From: Leptospira fluminis
GTDB lineage: Bacteria > Spirochaetota > Leptospiria > Leptospirales > Leptospiraceae
Direction of reading: 5' to 3'
Assembly (NCBI RefSeq): GCF_004771275.1
Contig: NZ_RQEV01000011.1
Location: 62,001 to 126,000 of the forward strand
Length of the DNA stretch: 64,000 nt
The notes beneath the pieces were generated by a model. That model did no database searches. It was not told where the DNA came from and worked only from the letters and a program-made list of their open reading frames with translations. The position numbers were made by a program, and so were the translations under genes. This document shows, piece by piece, positions 46,522-55,523 of this stretch; the stretch's first letter is position 1, and every line of letters begins with the position of its first letter.

Positions 46522-49500
46522 TTGAACATCGCGCTTCTTTCCATAAAACGTCCGATTTTTATTACAAGCTTAGTGATCCTAATGCTTCTGACAGGATTGG
46601 TTTCCCTATCACGAATGGGGGTGGATCTTTTCCCCGACGTGAATATTCCTGTAGTTTCGGTAACCACAATCTATCCGGGTGCCGGCCCCGAAGAAATCGA
46701 GGAATTGATTTCGAAGCCTTTGGAGGAGGAGCTTTCCTCCATCTCAGGTTTGAAGAAAATCGTCTCCCGAAACCAGGAAGGAGTGTCCGTCGTCTCCGGA
46801 GAATTTACGCTTTCCACTGATATCAAGTACGCGGAGCAGCAGTTCAGGGATAAAGTCGGATTGGTTCGTCCTAAATTGCCGGACGGAATCAAGGAACCGA
46901 AAGTCGTTCGCTTCGATCCGGCGGACCAGCCTATCGTTCGTTTGGCGGTATTCGCCGATTTAGGACAGGCTCAACTCTACGATCTCGCTAAGGAAACGGT
47001 AAAAGCGAAGCTGGAGCAGATCAGCGGAGTCGGTTCCGTTAAGTTGGTGGGAGGAACGAGAAGAGAAATCCAAATCGAATTGGATCGAAACAAACTCATC
47101 TCGTACCAGATGCCGATGGTATTGATCGCCAACCGTTTGAAATCCGCCGGCTTAAACGTGCCCGTGGGTAAATTCGAATCGGGCACCGTGGAAACTTCCT
47201 ACAGAACCTTGGGACGGTATGAAAGTCTCAGACAGATCGAAAATACCATCGTCTCTTTCGGCGGTGATGTGGGAAATTCCGTTCTCATCAAGGAACTCGG
47301 AACGGTCCGCGACGGAACGGAAGATGAAGAAACCTTAGGCTATCTTTGGGCTTCGAAGAGCGACGTCGTGGAAGAGGAAGATGTGGGATTCTTCGCTCAT
47401 CCGTTCATTTGGATCGGTCAAAACGCCCGGAAGATCAAAGCCTTGTTCTCCTCCAAAAAAATCGAAGCAGAAGAAAAGGAATTAAAACCGGCTCTTTTTA
47501 TCGATGTGTACAAGCAATCGGGCGGGAACACGGTCGCCGTTGCGGACGAGGTTTTGAAGCGGATCGATAAACTGAACGCGGATCTCAAGCCTCTCGCGGG
47601 AAACCCCAAGATCCGTCTCATCCGGGACGGATCCCGCTGGATCCGTTACAACGTGGAGGACGTCACCGAAGCGATCGTGCTCGGGGTTCTATTGGCGGTC
47701 ATTACGGTCTATTTTTTCCTAGGAAACTTCAGATCTACGGTCATCACCGGCTTGGCCCTTCCGAACTCCATGCTCGGGGCATTCATTCTGATGTGGATCA
47801 TGGGTTTTACGATCAACGTAATGACCCTCTTGGCTCTTTCTTTAGCGGTGGGTCTCCTCGTCGATGACGCGATCGTAGTGCGGGAAAATATCTTCCGAAA
47901 ATTGGAAGAAGGGCATAACGTTTTAGAAGCTTCCGAAAAAGGAACGATGGAAGTTGCTCTCGCAGTCGTAGGTACTTCTCTCACCGTGATCGCGGTGTTC
48001 TTTCCCGTAGGATTTTTGTCAGGAATCGTCGGACAATTTTTCAAACAATTCGGTCTGACCGTCGTTTTTGCGATGATCATTTCCCTTTTTGACGGGCTTT
48101 TTGTCGCGCCGATGCTTTCCGCTTATTTCGCGGGAAAATTGGATCATAGCAAACGGAATAAGGCCGTGGAAGCCTTCGACAAATTCCAAACTTGGTTGGA
48201 AAAGATTTACGGAATCGCGATGAAGTTCGCGTTGGCACATCCGGGAAAAATCATCCTTTTGACGTTCCTGATCTTCGTACTTTCTTTGGTGAGTTGTCGC
48301 TTCGTCAAAAAGACCTTCTTACCCGCCAACGACCAAGGAGAATTCCTAGTCACACTGGACCTTCCTCCCGGAACCAGTCTCCAAGGAACGAAGGAAGTCG
48401 CCGACAAGGTACTGCTCGAACTTCAAAAATTTCCGGAAATGGACAAAATCGCCATCACCATCGGAAAACCGGATGGAGGAGAACCGAATACGGCAACTCT
48501 AGCCGTAGCCTTGGTATCTTCCAAAAAGAGAAAAAAAACTACGGTCGCGATCAAAGATGCGATCCGGGATGTCCTAAAGAATTACGCGTTTGCGAGACCT
48601 GCAGTCTCGGATTATTCCGCGGTGGGCGGAGGAGTTCAGTATCCCTTCCAGCTCGTCATCAAGGGGGACAACCTAGCGGAAATGGAGGCCTATTCCAAGA
48701 AAGTTCTGGAACGATTAAAGTCGGTTCCCGATCTCGCGGATATAGACACGGATTACCGAGCAGGAAAACCGGAATATCAGATCACTCTGGATAACTCGCG
48801 TATGCAATTGGTGGGGGTTCTTCCGGGAGTGGCCGGATCCGAATTGAGATACCAAATCGCCGGGGACACGGTCAGCAAATTCTACGACAAAGGGATCGAA
48901 TACGATGTTCGTATGAGACTTCATCCCGACCAACGGAATTTGAGGGTGGCGTACGGACAAACCAAGGTCCCGAACATCGCAAATAAACTGATCCCTCTGG
49001 CGGCCATCGGTTCCGGCAAGGAAACGGTGGGTCCCGCAAGGATCAACCGGATCGATCGGGCCAGGACCATCGTGATTAACGCGAATCTTGCTCCGGGAGG
49101 CGCAATCCAAAGCGCGACGGAGGAAGCCACCAAGATCATGTCCACGGAAATAAAACCTCCTCCTGGAGTTCGATTCAACTTCCAAGGACAGTCCGAGGAC
49201 TTTAAAGAATTGATCGTGAACATTTTAGTCGCATTCGGACTAGCGTTAGTGTTCATCTATCTGGTTCTTTCCTCTTTGTACGAATCCTTCATCACACCGG
49301 TGACGATTTTATTCGCGATCCCTCCGGCAATCTCGGGAGCGTTCTTCGCATTGTTCGTAACGGGAGAAATGCTCAATCTATTCTCCATGATCGGCCTCAT
49401 CCTGTTGATGGGTCTCGTGGCCAAAAACTCGATTCTCTTAGTGGATTACGCGATGCAGGCGATCCGGGATAGAGGAATTACGAGAAACGAGGCGATTTAC

Positions 49501-49869
49501 GAAGCGGGCTTAGTACGATTGAGGCCGATTTTGATGACCTCTCTCGCCATGATTATGGGAACGGTTCCGATCGCTCTAGGATTGGGAGAAGCGGCAAAAT
49601 CCAGAACCGCCATGGGGATAGCCATTATCGGAGGCTTGATCCTTTCCACCTTGGTTACTCTGATCGTGGTGCCTTCCATATTCGGCGGGATCGATCGATT
49701 CCGGGAGTGGATAGAGAGCAAATTCCGTCCCGATATGGGCGCAACCGTTTCTCATACGGCTGTAACCGGAGAAAACAACCACCACCATACCGCGGATCTC
49801 TCCGACTGGGCAAAAGCCGTAACGGAAGAGCCGCCTAAAAAAAGTACTGCTTCGAAAAAGAAGAAATAG
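46522..49869 (+). CDS. RND-family inner-membrane efflux transporter (AcrB-like)
   Basis: 1115 residues, proton-driven trimeric exporter. The start is MNIALLSIKRPIFITSLVILM, then the first porter domain (DLFPDVNIPVVSVTTIYPGAGPEEIEE), the membrane block with LAVGLLVDDAIVVRENIFR (proton-relay Asp-Asp), and the second half starting HPGKIILLTFLIF. The C-terminal repeat is MIGLILLMGLVAKNSILLVDYA. TTG start with AGGAGG five bases upstream. About 45 extra residues (near 280-325, including FFAHPFIWIGQNARKIKALF) interrupt the porter domain. The tail has a His-rich NNHHHT run and ends Lys-rich. No adaptor or outer-membrane gene is adjacent. Confidence 0.95.
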   Translation: MNIALLSIKRPIFITSLVILMLLTGLVSLSRMGVDLFPDVNIPVVSVTTIYPGAGPEEIEELISKPLEEELSSISGLKKIVSRNQEGVSVVSGEFTLSTDIKYAEQQFRDKVGLVRPKLPDGIKEPKVVRFDPADQPIVRLAVFADLGQAQLYDLAKETVKAKLEQISGVGSVKLVGGTRREIQIELDRNKLISYQMPMVLIANRLKSAGLNVPVGKFESGTVETSYRTLGRYESLRQIENTIVSFGGDVGNSVLIKELGTVRDGTEDEETLGYLWASKSDVVEEEDVGFFAHPFIWIGQNARKIKALFSSKKIEAEEKELKPALFIDVYKQSGGNTVAVADEVLKRIDKLNADLKPLAGNPKIRLIRDGSRWIRYNVEDVTEAIVLGVLLAVITVYFFLGNFRSTVITGLALPNSMLGAFILMWIMGFTINVMTLLALSLAVGLLVDDAIVVRENIFRKLEEGHNVLEASEKGTMEVALAVVGTSLTVIAVFFPVGFLSGIVGQFFKQFGLTVVFAMIISLFDGLFVAPMLSAYFAGKLDHSKRNKAVEAFDKFQTWLEKIYGIAMKFALAHPGKIILLTFLIFVLSLVSCRFVKKTFLPANDQGEFLVTLDLPPGTSLQGTKEVADKVLLELQKFPEMDKIAITIGKPDGGEPNTATLAVALVSSKKRKKTTVAIKDAIRDVLKNYAFARPAVSDYSAVGGGVQYPFQLVIKGDNLAEMEAYSKKVLERLKSVPDLADIDTDYRAGKPEYQITLDNSRMQLVGVLPGVAGSELRYQIAGDTVSKFYDKGIEYDVRMRLHPDQRNLRVAYGQTKVPNIANKLIPLAAIGSGKETVGPARINRIDRARTIVINANLAPGGAIQSATEEATKIMSTEIKPPPGVRFNFQGQSEDFKELIVNILVAFGLALVFIYLVLSSLYESFITPVTILFAIPPAISGAFFALFVTGEMLNLFSMIGLILLMGLVAKNSILLVDYAMQAIRDRGITRNEAIYEAGLVRLRPILMTSLAMIMGTVPIALGLGEAAKSRTAMGIAIIGGLILSTLVTLIVVPSIFGGIDRFREWIESKFRPDMGATVSHTAVTGENNHHHTADLSDWAKAVTEEPPKKSTASKKKK

Positions 49870-49879
49870 GAAAAACATA

Positions 49880-49920
49880 GGGAAGCCCTCCGAAAAAAGG
49901 AATGGCTTCCCTCTTTCTCC
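49880..49920 (+). terminator. Terminator-like hairpin after the RND gene
   Basis: GGGAAGCC (49880-49887) pairs with GGCTTCCC (49904-49911) over eight bases round a 16-base loop, followed by a pyrimidine-rich TCTTTCTCC. The next gene is convergent, so it could serve the plus-strand transcript; the T-run is modest. Confidence 0.6.
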
Positions 49921-49956
49921 GTCCTAACGGCAAGTCCTATCGGAAAAGCTTTTCGC

Positions 49957-51051
49957 TTAACGTAGAAACTTTGGAAGATATCCGTTTCCTTCCGGATAGA
50001 TTTTGGAAGAAAGAATGAATACGAAAATGCTGATCGCGATTCCGATGGCTGCGAGTAAAACGTCCTTACCCACCTTTCGAAACGTTTCCAAGTAAGGGGA
50101 ATCCCGATAGGTCATAAAATTTAGGATGATTTCCCGACCCGCAAGCATCCCTAAAAAGACCCAAGTCGTCGACATGGGCATATCGCTCCATCTTTGAAAG
50201 AACAGCAGGATGCAACCGTAAACTAGATCGATAATGGTGGCCGCCTTTGACCACTGGATATCGGATTTCTCCGTTACGATCTCCTGGATGGTTCCGCCGT
50301 TGATATAAAGGATGATTCCCAAAGCGGTGCATAAAATAAGGACCGCCGCCGATAATTCCGCAAGACTCAACTGCCTCGGAATGTATACGACTATATTCGC
50401 GGCATCCTGGGCCAACCAAGTTCCCCAAAGAAACAAAGTGGAAAACCACTGAAGTATGGACCAACGCCGTTCCGTATTCGGATCCGGAATATGGTCCTCC
50501 GTATATTCCCTAGGATCGATTTTTACTAGGATTCCCCAGACCAATACGGCCGTTCCGAACGCGATCATATAACCCATAAAGGATTTCGTGAGCATCTTCT
50601 CTATGTTTTGTCCGCCGAAGAGTCCGAGAATCAGAAACGTAGTGGAGATGGGAGATCTCATTCTGGTGATCACGACTAAGATGAAAGGAGCAATCAATTG
50701 AAGTAGATTGAATTTGGAAACCGGCGGGAATTCCTCCAATCGATCGAAATGGACCTGACCCGAATCCGTAAGCCAGCCGTACGCGAAAACCAAAGTCAAA
50801 AATCCCGATAATGCAGCGAATTTATAGAACCAATGAACTGACTTTTTACTCTCTATAAACGTTCCCAAAGTCTGGACGGCGTCGTTTCCTGCGACGGAAA
50901 ATGCCGAAATCGAAAAAGCGAACCAGCCCAGGTAATAAGCGGGAACTCCGGAAAGATAACCGGAGATCATCAAGACTGCGGCAACTAAGACGAAGGAATA
51001 AAATCTGAGCTGATCTCGAAAACTCGGATGCTGAAAGTCGATTTGATTCAT
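49957..51051 (-). CDS. PiT-family-like membrane transporter
   Basis: 364 residues with about ten membrane segments. Two related blocks suggest internal duplication as in PiT phosphate transporters: AFSVAGNDAVQTLGTFIES near residue 50 and LWGTWLAQDAANIVVYIPR near residue 210. There are paired SPISTTFLILG and MPMSTTWVFLG segments, a PiT hallmark. The first signature reads GNDAVQT rather than GANDVANA, so the substrate (phosphate, sulfate or another anion) is uncertain. It is shorter than most PiT proteins, lacking the large central loop. Confidence 0.76.
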   Translation of the reverse strand: MNQIDFQHPSFRDQLRFYSFVLVAAVLMISGYLSGVPAYYLGWFAFSISAFSVAGNDAVQTLGTFIESKKSVHWFYKFAALSGFLTLVFAYGWLTDSGQVHFDRLEEFPPVSKFNLLQLIAPFILVVITRMRSPISTTFLILGLFGGQNIEKMLTKSFMGYMIAFGTAVLVWGILVKIDPREYTEDHIPDPNTERRWSILQWFSTLFLWGTWLAQDAANIVVYIPRQLSLAELSAAVLILCTALGIILYINGGTIQEIVTEKSDIQWSKAATIIDLVYGCILLFFQRWSDMPMSTTWVFLGMLAGREIILNFMTYRDSPYLETFRKVGKDVLLAAIGIAISIFVFILSSKIYPEGNGYLPKFLR

Positions 51052-51278
51052 GCTATAAGTTCGTAAGAAACCCGAAAAACGATCGAGTTCGTAAAGTTCC
51101 GACCGAACGCCGGAATGTCTTAGACTTTAATGTAAAGGAAATCGGGGATGAATTGCCGGTCAAGGGCGATCATCCCCGAGATGACGGGAAAACGGACCGA
51201 ATTCGGAAGTCACTCGTTTCGACGGAACGGATCCTTCGAAATAGAAATTCCGACGTTTCCCGAAAAAAGGCCTTTTAC

Positions 51279-52058
51279 CTATTCCAGGTAATGCTTGCTA
51301 TATCTTGCTTCGATATCTTTTATATCGAACAGAATAAAGAAGTCAGTAGTTTTGAATACGCTATCCAAAGCTGGAGTTCCGCAGATGAGCGATCCTGCGC
51401 GGATATATCCTTTGATCAACGCGGGAATTCTTTTTGAAACTACCTTGATATCTTCTGGAGCGAAATTCGGGTCGAAACCGGTCATCTCGAAACCGGAAAG
51501 AGGTTTCACGTCGAACTCCTCGCCCGCCAACGCTTTTTTATCCTTCAAAAACGCATACACGTCGTTTGCGGTTTGAGCATCCACACTATGAACGGATCCG
51601 CATCCGAAAAGATAACCGATTTGGTGCTTCTTCATGTATTGGCCCAATCCTGCCCAAAGAAGAGAAATCACCGAACCGTCTCTGTATTCCGGATGAACGC
51701 AACTACGTCCGATTTCGGCAGGCTCGCGCTCTAACTCGTAGATTTTCGTGATGTCGAATTCGTTGTCGGAATAAAAGCCTAGGTTCGCTTTCGCTACGCT
51801 TCTTCTCAAGATTCGGTAGGTTCCCACAATCATGTCGTCGCGATTCTTATCCACTACGATGAGGTGGTCGCAAAAAAGATCGTATTCGTCCCTGTCTTTG
51901 CGGGTCGCTGCGGATTGGGGCAGTCCTTCTCCCAATTCCAAATTGAATACGTCATAACGCAGCGCTAGCGTTCTTTCGATTTCAAGTTGGTTCTCCGCGA
52001 TTCTTACTTCTAATTTGCGTTCTGTTTTTAGCTTATTTTGGACAGATCCTGATCCCAT
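51279..52058 (-). CDS. GNAT-fold N-acyltransferase (OlsB/hemolysin-like)
   Basis: 259 residues from the ATG at 52058 (AAGGA six bases upstream). It resembles the OlsB-type acyltransferase family: [86 protein letters not shown] (acyl-carrier segment) and LGQYMKKH. The C-terminus includes [19 protein letters not shown]. OlsB makes the lyso form of ornithine lipids; the acceptor here is unproven. Cytoplasmic or peripheral membrane. A PilZ gene lies 96 bases upstream on the same strand. Confidence 0.82.
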   Translation of the reverse strand: MGSGSVQNKLKTERKLEVRIAENQLEIERTLALRYDVFNLELGEGLPQSAATRKDRDEYDLFCDHLIVVDKNRDDMIVGTYRILRRSVAKANLGFYSDNEFDITKIYELEREPAEIGRSCVHPEYRDGSVISLLWAGLGQYMKKHQIGYLFGCGSVHSVDAQTANDVYAFLKDKKALAGEEFDVKPLSGFEMTGFDPNFAPEDIKVVSKRIPALIKGYIRAGSLICGTPALDSVFKTTDFFILFDIKDIEARYSKHYLE

Positions 52059-52154
52059 TTTTGTCCTTCTTCCTTTTAGTAGGATGTTCTCTGTATCCGT
52101 CCTTTTCGTTACATTCGGATTACGCACCCGAGAAATTCCGGTGACTGGCCCCCC

Positions 52155-52511
52155 TTAACCTGCCATTCTGCGCTGGGAAACCAGCTTTTTGACGAAAGCA
52201 TCCAGAAAATCTTTCCCTTTTGCGTCGATTTGCGTGAATTTGAGACCGAAAAGGCCGTTCGCCGCCTTGCCGGGAGATAGGTGTTTGATCAAACCGATCG
52301 CCTTAAACGGTTTAAAACCGGGTAAGGATACGACTAGTTCCACAGCGGAGTGGATATCGCATCCGTCGAAATGATGGGGAACAAGAATGGCCATACCGCC
52401 TTGACTCACGTCCTGCGCGATTAAAATGTCAAGAAATCCGTTTCCCATCAACTGTATTTGAACCGGCTGGTTCGGGAACGGAACCACGCGTGTGTGCTTT
52501 CTCTTGTCCAT
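52155..52511 (-). CDS. PilZ domain protein
   Basis: 118 residues from the ATG at 52511 (GGAGG six bases upstream); the longer frame is not supported. MDKRKHTRVVPF gives the R-x3-R motif and AQDVSQGGMAILVP the D/N-x-S-x2-G motif, so cyclic-di-GMP binding is likely. A third strand pair follows (KAIGLIKHLSPGKAANGLFGLKFTQI is the usual late PilZ pattern). It is a second PilZ protein in this window and here the ligand motif is complete. It may share a message with the GNAT gene. Confidence 0.88.
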   Translation of the reverse strand: MDKRKHTRVVPFPNQPVQIQLMGNGFLDILIAQDVSQGGMAILVPHHFDGCDIHSAVELVVSLPGFKPFKAIGLIKHLSPGKAANGLFGLKFTQIDAKGKDFLDAFVKKLVSQRRMAG

Positions 52512-52621
52512 CAAGTTCCTCCGGAAATACGAATGCCCGGTCCGAGCCAAATTCATAAGACGAGCGGACGGTATTCTATCCGAAATAAAAAAAATTTCAA
52601 AACAAATGTTCGAATATATCC

Positions 52622-53443
52622 CTATACCTTTAGGCCTAGTTCTTCTTCCGCACCTTCCGCGAGAGTAAGGTTGAAATTCTCCGCGATTTTAGAGACTTTT
52701 TTTTCGAACTTACGATTAAAAACGAAATGGGACAAGGTCTTTTCCAAAAAGAAAATCATTTCCGTCGGTTTCCACTCCGTGACTCCTTTTTTAGAGTCTA
52801 TTACTTTTCCATGATACAGCAGGGTGGAGATTGCGCGGATCGAATGCTTAGGAAACGCGGACTTCAAGACCTTGAATAGGGCTTTCGATTCCGCTTCCAG
52901 AAACTGGAACTTGCGGGAAAAAAGAACCGCATCGTGAAAATACTCCGGACGAACCACGGTACCGTTCAGCCTTAAGGAGATAATCAAAAAGCCGATAAAA
53001 TCGGCCATCTCGGGGAAGATGCCTAGGCCAGGGGTGTCTTGCCCGGGATAAAGTCTGGTATTTTTCCGATCCTTGTGTTTCGGATGACGTGTCTGCAACC
53101 AATTGATGACCAGGTAATTTTCTTTGAAGAAGTAATCGTTGATTCTGATTCTATATTCCTGGATGCTCAAACGGAGGTGGATCAGTATCTCGCCTTCTTC
53201 GGCCAGAACGACTCTTTGGTACAAATCGTCGGTACCGGACAATTCCAGTTTCGGGGAAGTATATCCTTTTTTTCTCAGCTCGGAAAGGACTCCGGTGATC
53301 TCGAACAATTCCCAGACATTTTCCTTAGTCAGAGAATGAAATAAAACTCCCGAACTCGCCGCCTGGGAATCCACCGCCGCACAAAGGAAATCGTCGTATA
53401 GAAAGTCGAAAAAGCGCGGATTATTATAGGCGATTTTCGGCAT
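52622..53443 (-). CDS. Conserved protein of unknown function
   Basis: 273 residues, no signal peptide or clear membrane segment. It opens MPKIAYNNPRFFDFLYDDFLCAA and has a mixed alpha/beta middle (RVVLAEEGEILIHLRLSIQEYRIRI). The middle ends in QTRHPKHKDRKNTRLYPGQDTPGLG, a His/Arg/Lys-rich stretch that could bind anionic ligands. The C-terminal 100 residues are helical. No family recognised. It lies 110 bases upstream of the PilZ gene, on the same strand, so the three genes PilZ, GNAT and this one may form a unit. Confidence 0.7.
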   Translation of the reverse strand: MPKIAYNNPRFFDFLYDDFLCAAVDSQAASSGVLFHSLTKENVWELFEITGVLSELRKKGYTSPKLELSGTDDLYQRVVLAEEGEILIHLRLSIQEYRIRINDYFFKENYLVINWLQTRHPKHKDRKNTRLYPGQDTPGLGIFPEMADFIGFLIISLRLNGTVVRPEYFHDAVLFSRKFQFLEAESKALFKVLKSAFPKHSIRAISTLLYHGKVIDSKKGVTEWKPTEMIFFLEKTLSHFVFNRKFEKKVSKIAENFNLTLAEGAEEELGLKV

Positions 53444-53503
53444 CGGACGTTTCTTTCACTTTCGTTTCATTCTTACAGGATTTTCCTTTTTTTCAAGGAA
53501 ATA

Positions 53504-54394
53504 TTAAGAACGAAACTTAGCGTACGCGCTCAAAACCTCATTGGGGGATTCCGTCTGAGGATAATGTCCAATGTGTGGAAATTCATAGACCGTTGCGTCC
53601 GGTCTGAACTGCCTCAATCGTTGCACGACATGCGCACCGCTGACCGGATCCGCCAACCCGTCGGCGAACGCGAACGGAACGGGACAATCTAGAATCGCAC
53701 CCACCCATCTTTCCCGAAACAATTTTCGTTCCCGTATGTAACGGATCAATTTATGATAGATCGCCTTTCCTCCTCCGTTACTTGCGCACTCCCAAAAGCC
53801 TTCCAGTTCCTCCTTGCTAGGTTTCGTTCCTTCCCCGAATACCTCCGAGAGATTCCGCTCGAAGGAGGTCTTGTTCAATAATTTCGAAAAGAAAAAACCG
53901 AAAGGGCTGTTGAGTAATTTCTGCACGGCCCTGGGCCTATGGGTTTCCGGAAAAATCCCTCCGTTCAATAAAAAGACGGATTGAAGATCGGGACCTCCGA
54001 TCCTTTGCCCCGAAATCTTTTCCCGGAAACGAGCAAGCAACTCTTGTGCTACCGTATCCCCGAGATCATGTGCAAGTACATGGGTTTTTTGGATCTTCAA
54101 TTCCTGTAGCAGATCTTCCGCTTGGTCGGCATATTGAAAGACGGAGTAGTGCCCGCTCTTAGGTTTGTCCGAAAAACCGAAACCCAAATAATCCAAAGCG
54201 ACGACCCGATAGCGGGAGGTCAAATCCGTCCATAGATCCTTCCAATCCCAGGAAGAAGTGGGAAATCCGTGGAGAAGCAAAAGATTTTCCCCTTCTCCAC
54301 CCGTTCTGTAAAAGATTTTCCTTCGCTTCCATTCAAAAAAAGAGCCGGCGGCTTTCCAGGCAAGCGCATGTGTTTTCCATAAGTTCTCGGTCAT
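53504..54394 (-). CDS. Alpha/beta hydrolase (haloalkane dehalogenase / epoxide hydrolase type)
   Basis: 296 residues. Oxyanion motif LLHGFPTSSWDWKDLW near residue 39; the nucleophile elbow is LAHDLGDTVAQELL, so the nucleophile is Asp rather than Ser, as in dehalogenases and epoxide hydrolases. The catalytic His is in PHIGHYPQTESP near the C-terminus. FAFADGLADPVSG holds the charge-relay Asp. The substrate is unknown. GGAG lies seven bases before the ATG. No signal peptide. Confidence 0.88.
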   Translation of the reverse strand: MTENLWKTHALAWKAAGSFFEWKRRKIFYRTGGEGENLLLLHGFPTSSWDWKDLWTDLTSRYRVVALDYLGFGFSDKPKSGHYSVFQYADQAEDLLQELKIQKTHVLAHDLGDTVAQELLARFREKISGQRIGGPDLQSVFLLNGGIFPETHRPRAVQKLLNSPFGFFFSKLLNKTSFERNLSEVFGEGTKPSKEELEGFWECASNGGGKAIYHKLIRYIRERKLFRERWVGAILDCPVPFAFADGLADPVSGAHVVQRLRQFRPDATVYEFPHIGHYPQTESPNEVLSAYAKFRS

Positions 54395-54479
54395 TGCGTT
54401 TCTCCAGGCGGAATAATTCTAGAGGATCCGTCGGAAAATGAAAAGAGGAAAATTTAGAAAGAAGAAATGAGCACTGGAA

Positions 54480-55445
54480 TCAAGATTCCAAAGAGTCCAA
54501 CAAATTGGACAAAAATCTCTTCCGTTCTTTCTGGTCGGGAAAATTTCCCAAACCCGCTTTCAGATTATCCTGCAAATGGGAGATCTTTGCCGTAGCCGGA
54601 ATCACACAAGTCACTGCGGGATGAGAGAGGATGTACTTTAAAAACGCTTGGGCAAAGGATTCGCAACCCCACTCCTTGAAATATTCCGGGAGAATTTTTC
54701 CTTTCGTCTTACGGAACAAGCCTCCTTCTTCGAACGGTCGATTGATCAGAATCCCGATCCGGTTCTCTTGTGCAAAAGGCAGGATCCGATTCTCCGCGGC
54801 CCGGGTCACGACGGAATACGGGATTTGTAGGAAATCGACTTTCTCCCGCGATGCGATTCTTTCCATTTCCGAAAAGGAGGAAGGCGTAAAGTGAGTTAAG
54901 CCGACGTATCTTACTTTTCCTTCTTCTCTTAACGAACGAAGGATTTTGAGATGCGTCTCCGTATCCAGAAGATTATGTATTTGGAATAGATCGACCCTGT
55001 CCGTACGCATCTTCTTAAAAGAGGCCTGAATTTGGGATTTACCTGCGGCTTCTCCTCGAACCCAGACCTTCGTGGCAAAGAAGATCTTTTTTCGTTCCGC
55101 CGTCGATAGCGTTTCGGAAAGAAGACCCACCGTTTCTTCCGCTCTTCCGTACATGGGGGACGAATCCACGAGTCGCCCCCCTCCGGAAAGAAATTCCCGA
55201 AAGACTTCGTTTAACGGAGCCAAGGAATTCGGATCTCCCGAAACGTCGAATGTCTGCCAGGTCCCTAAGCCGATAGCGGGAATCGTTTCCCCCGTGTTCG
55301 GAATTTTTCGTTGTAGCATGAGGGGAGCCCCTCCGTCCTGTTTCGATTCCGCGTTCAAGGAATATAGAAGGTCGTGTTTTCCGCAAAGACAAGCTGCAAC
55401 CGTCGCCGCACTCAGCTCCAAAAATTTTTTTCTGGAAAACCGCAT
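54480..55445 (-). CDS. Aldo/keto reductase with N-terminal export-like signal
   Basis: 321 residues. MRFSRKKFLELSAATVAACLCG resembles a twin-arginine signal (S-R-K-K-F-L, with one Lys in place of Arg) followed by a hydrophobic stretch. The reductase domain has IGLGTWQTFDV, RLVDSSPMYGRAEE (Asp and Tyr of the tetrad), FFATKVWV (Lys) and VDLFQIHNL (His). The C-terminal cofactor region is IPATAKISHLQDNL. Secreted aldo/keto reductases are uncommon; the signal needs confirmation. The substrate is unknown. Confidence 0.88.
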   Translation of the reverse strand: MRFSRKKFLELSAATVAACLCGKHDLLYSLNAESKQDGGAPLMLQRKIPNTGETIPAIGLGTWQTFDVSGDPNSLAPLNEVFREFLSGGGRLVDSSPMYGRAEETVGLLSETLSTAERKKIFFATKVWVRGEAAGKSQIQASFKKMRTDRVDLFQIHNLLDTETHLKILRSLREEGKVRYVGLTHFTPSSFSEMERIASREKVDFLQIPYSVVTRAAENRILPFAQENRIGILINRPFEEGGLFRKTKGKILPEYFKEWGCESFAQAFLKYILSHPAVTCVIPATAKISHLQDNLKAGLGNFPDQKERKRFLSNLLDSLES

Positions 55446-55523
55446 TCTTCACCCACCCTGTAACGCCGGGAAAAGAAGACTTAAAAAGGGGGGAAAAACA
55501 AGTGTAAAAAGAAAAAAACCGTC

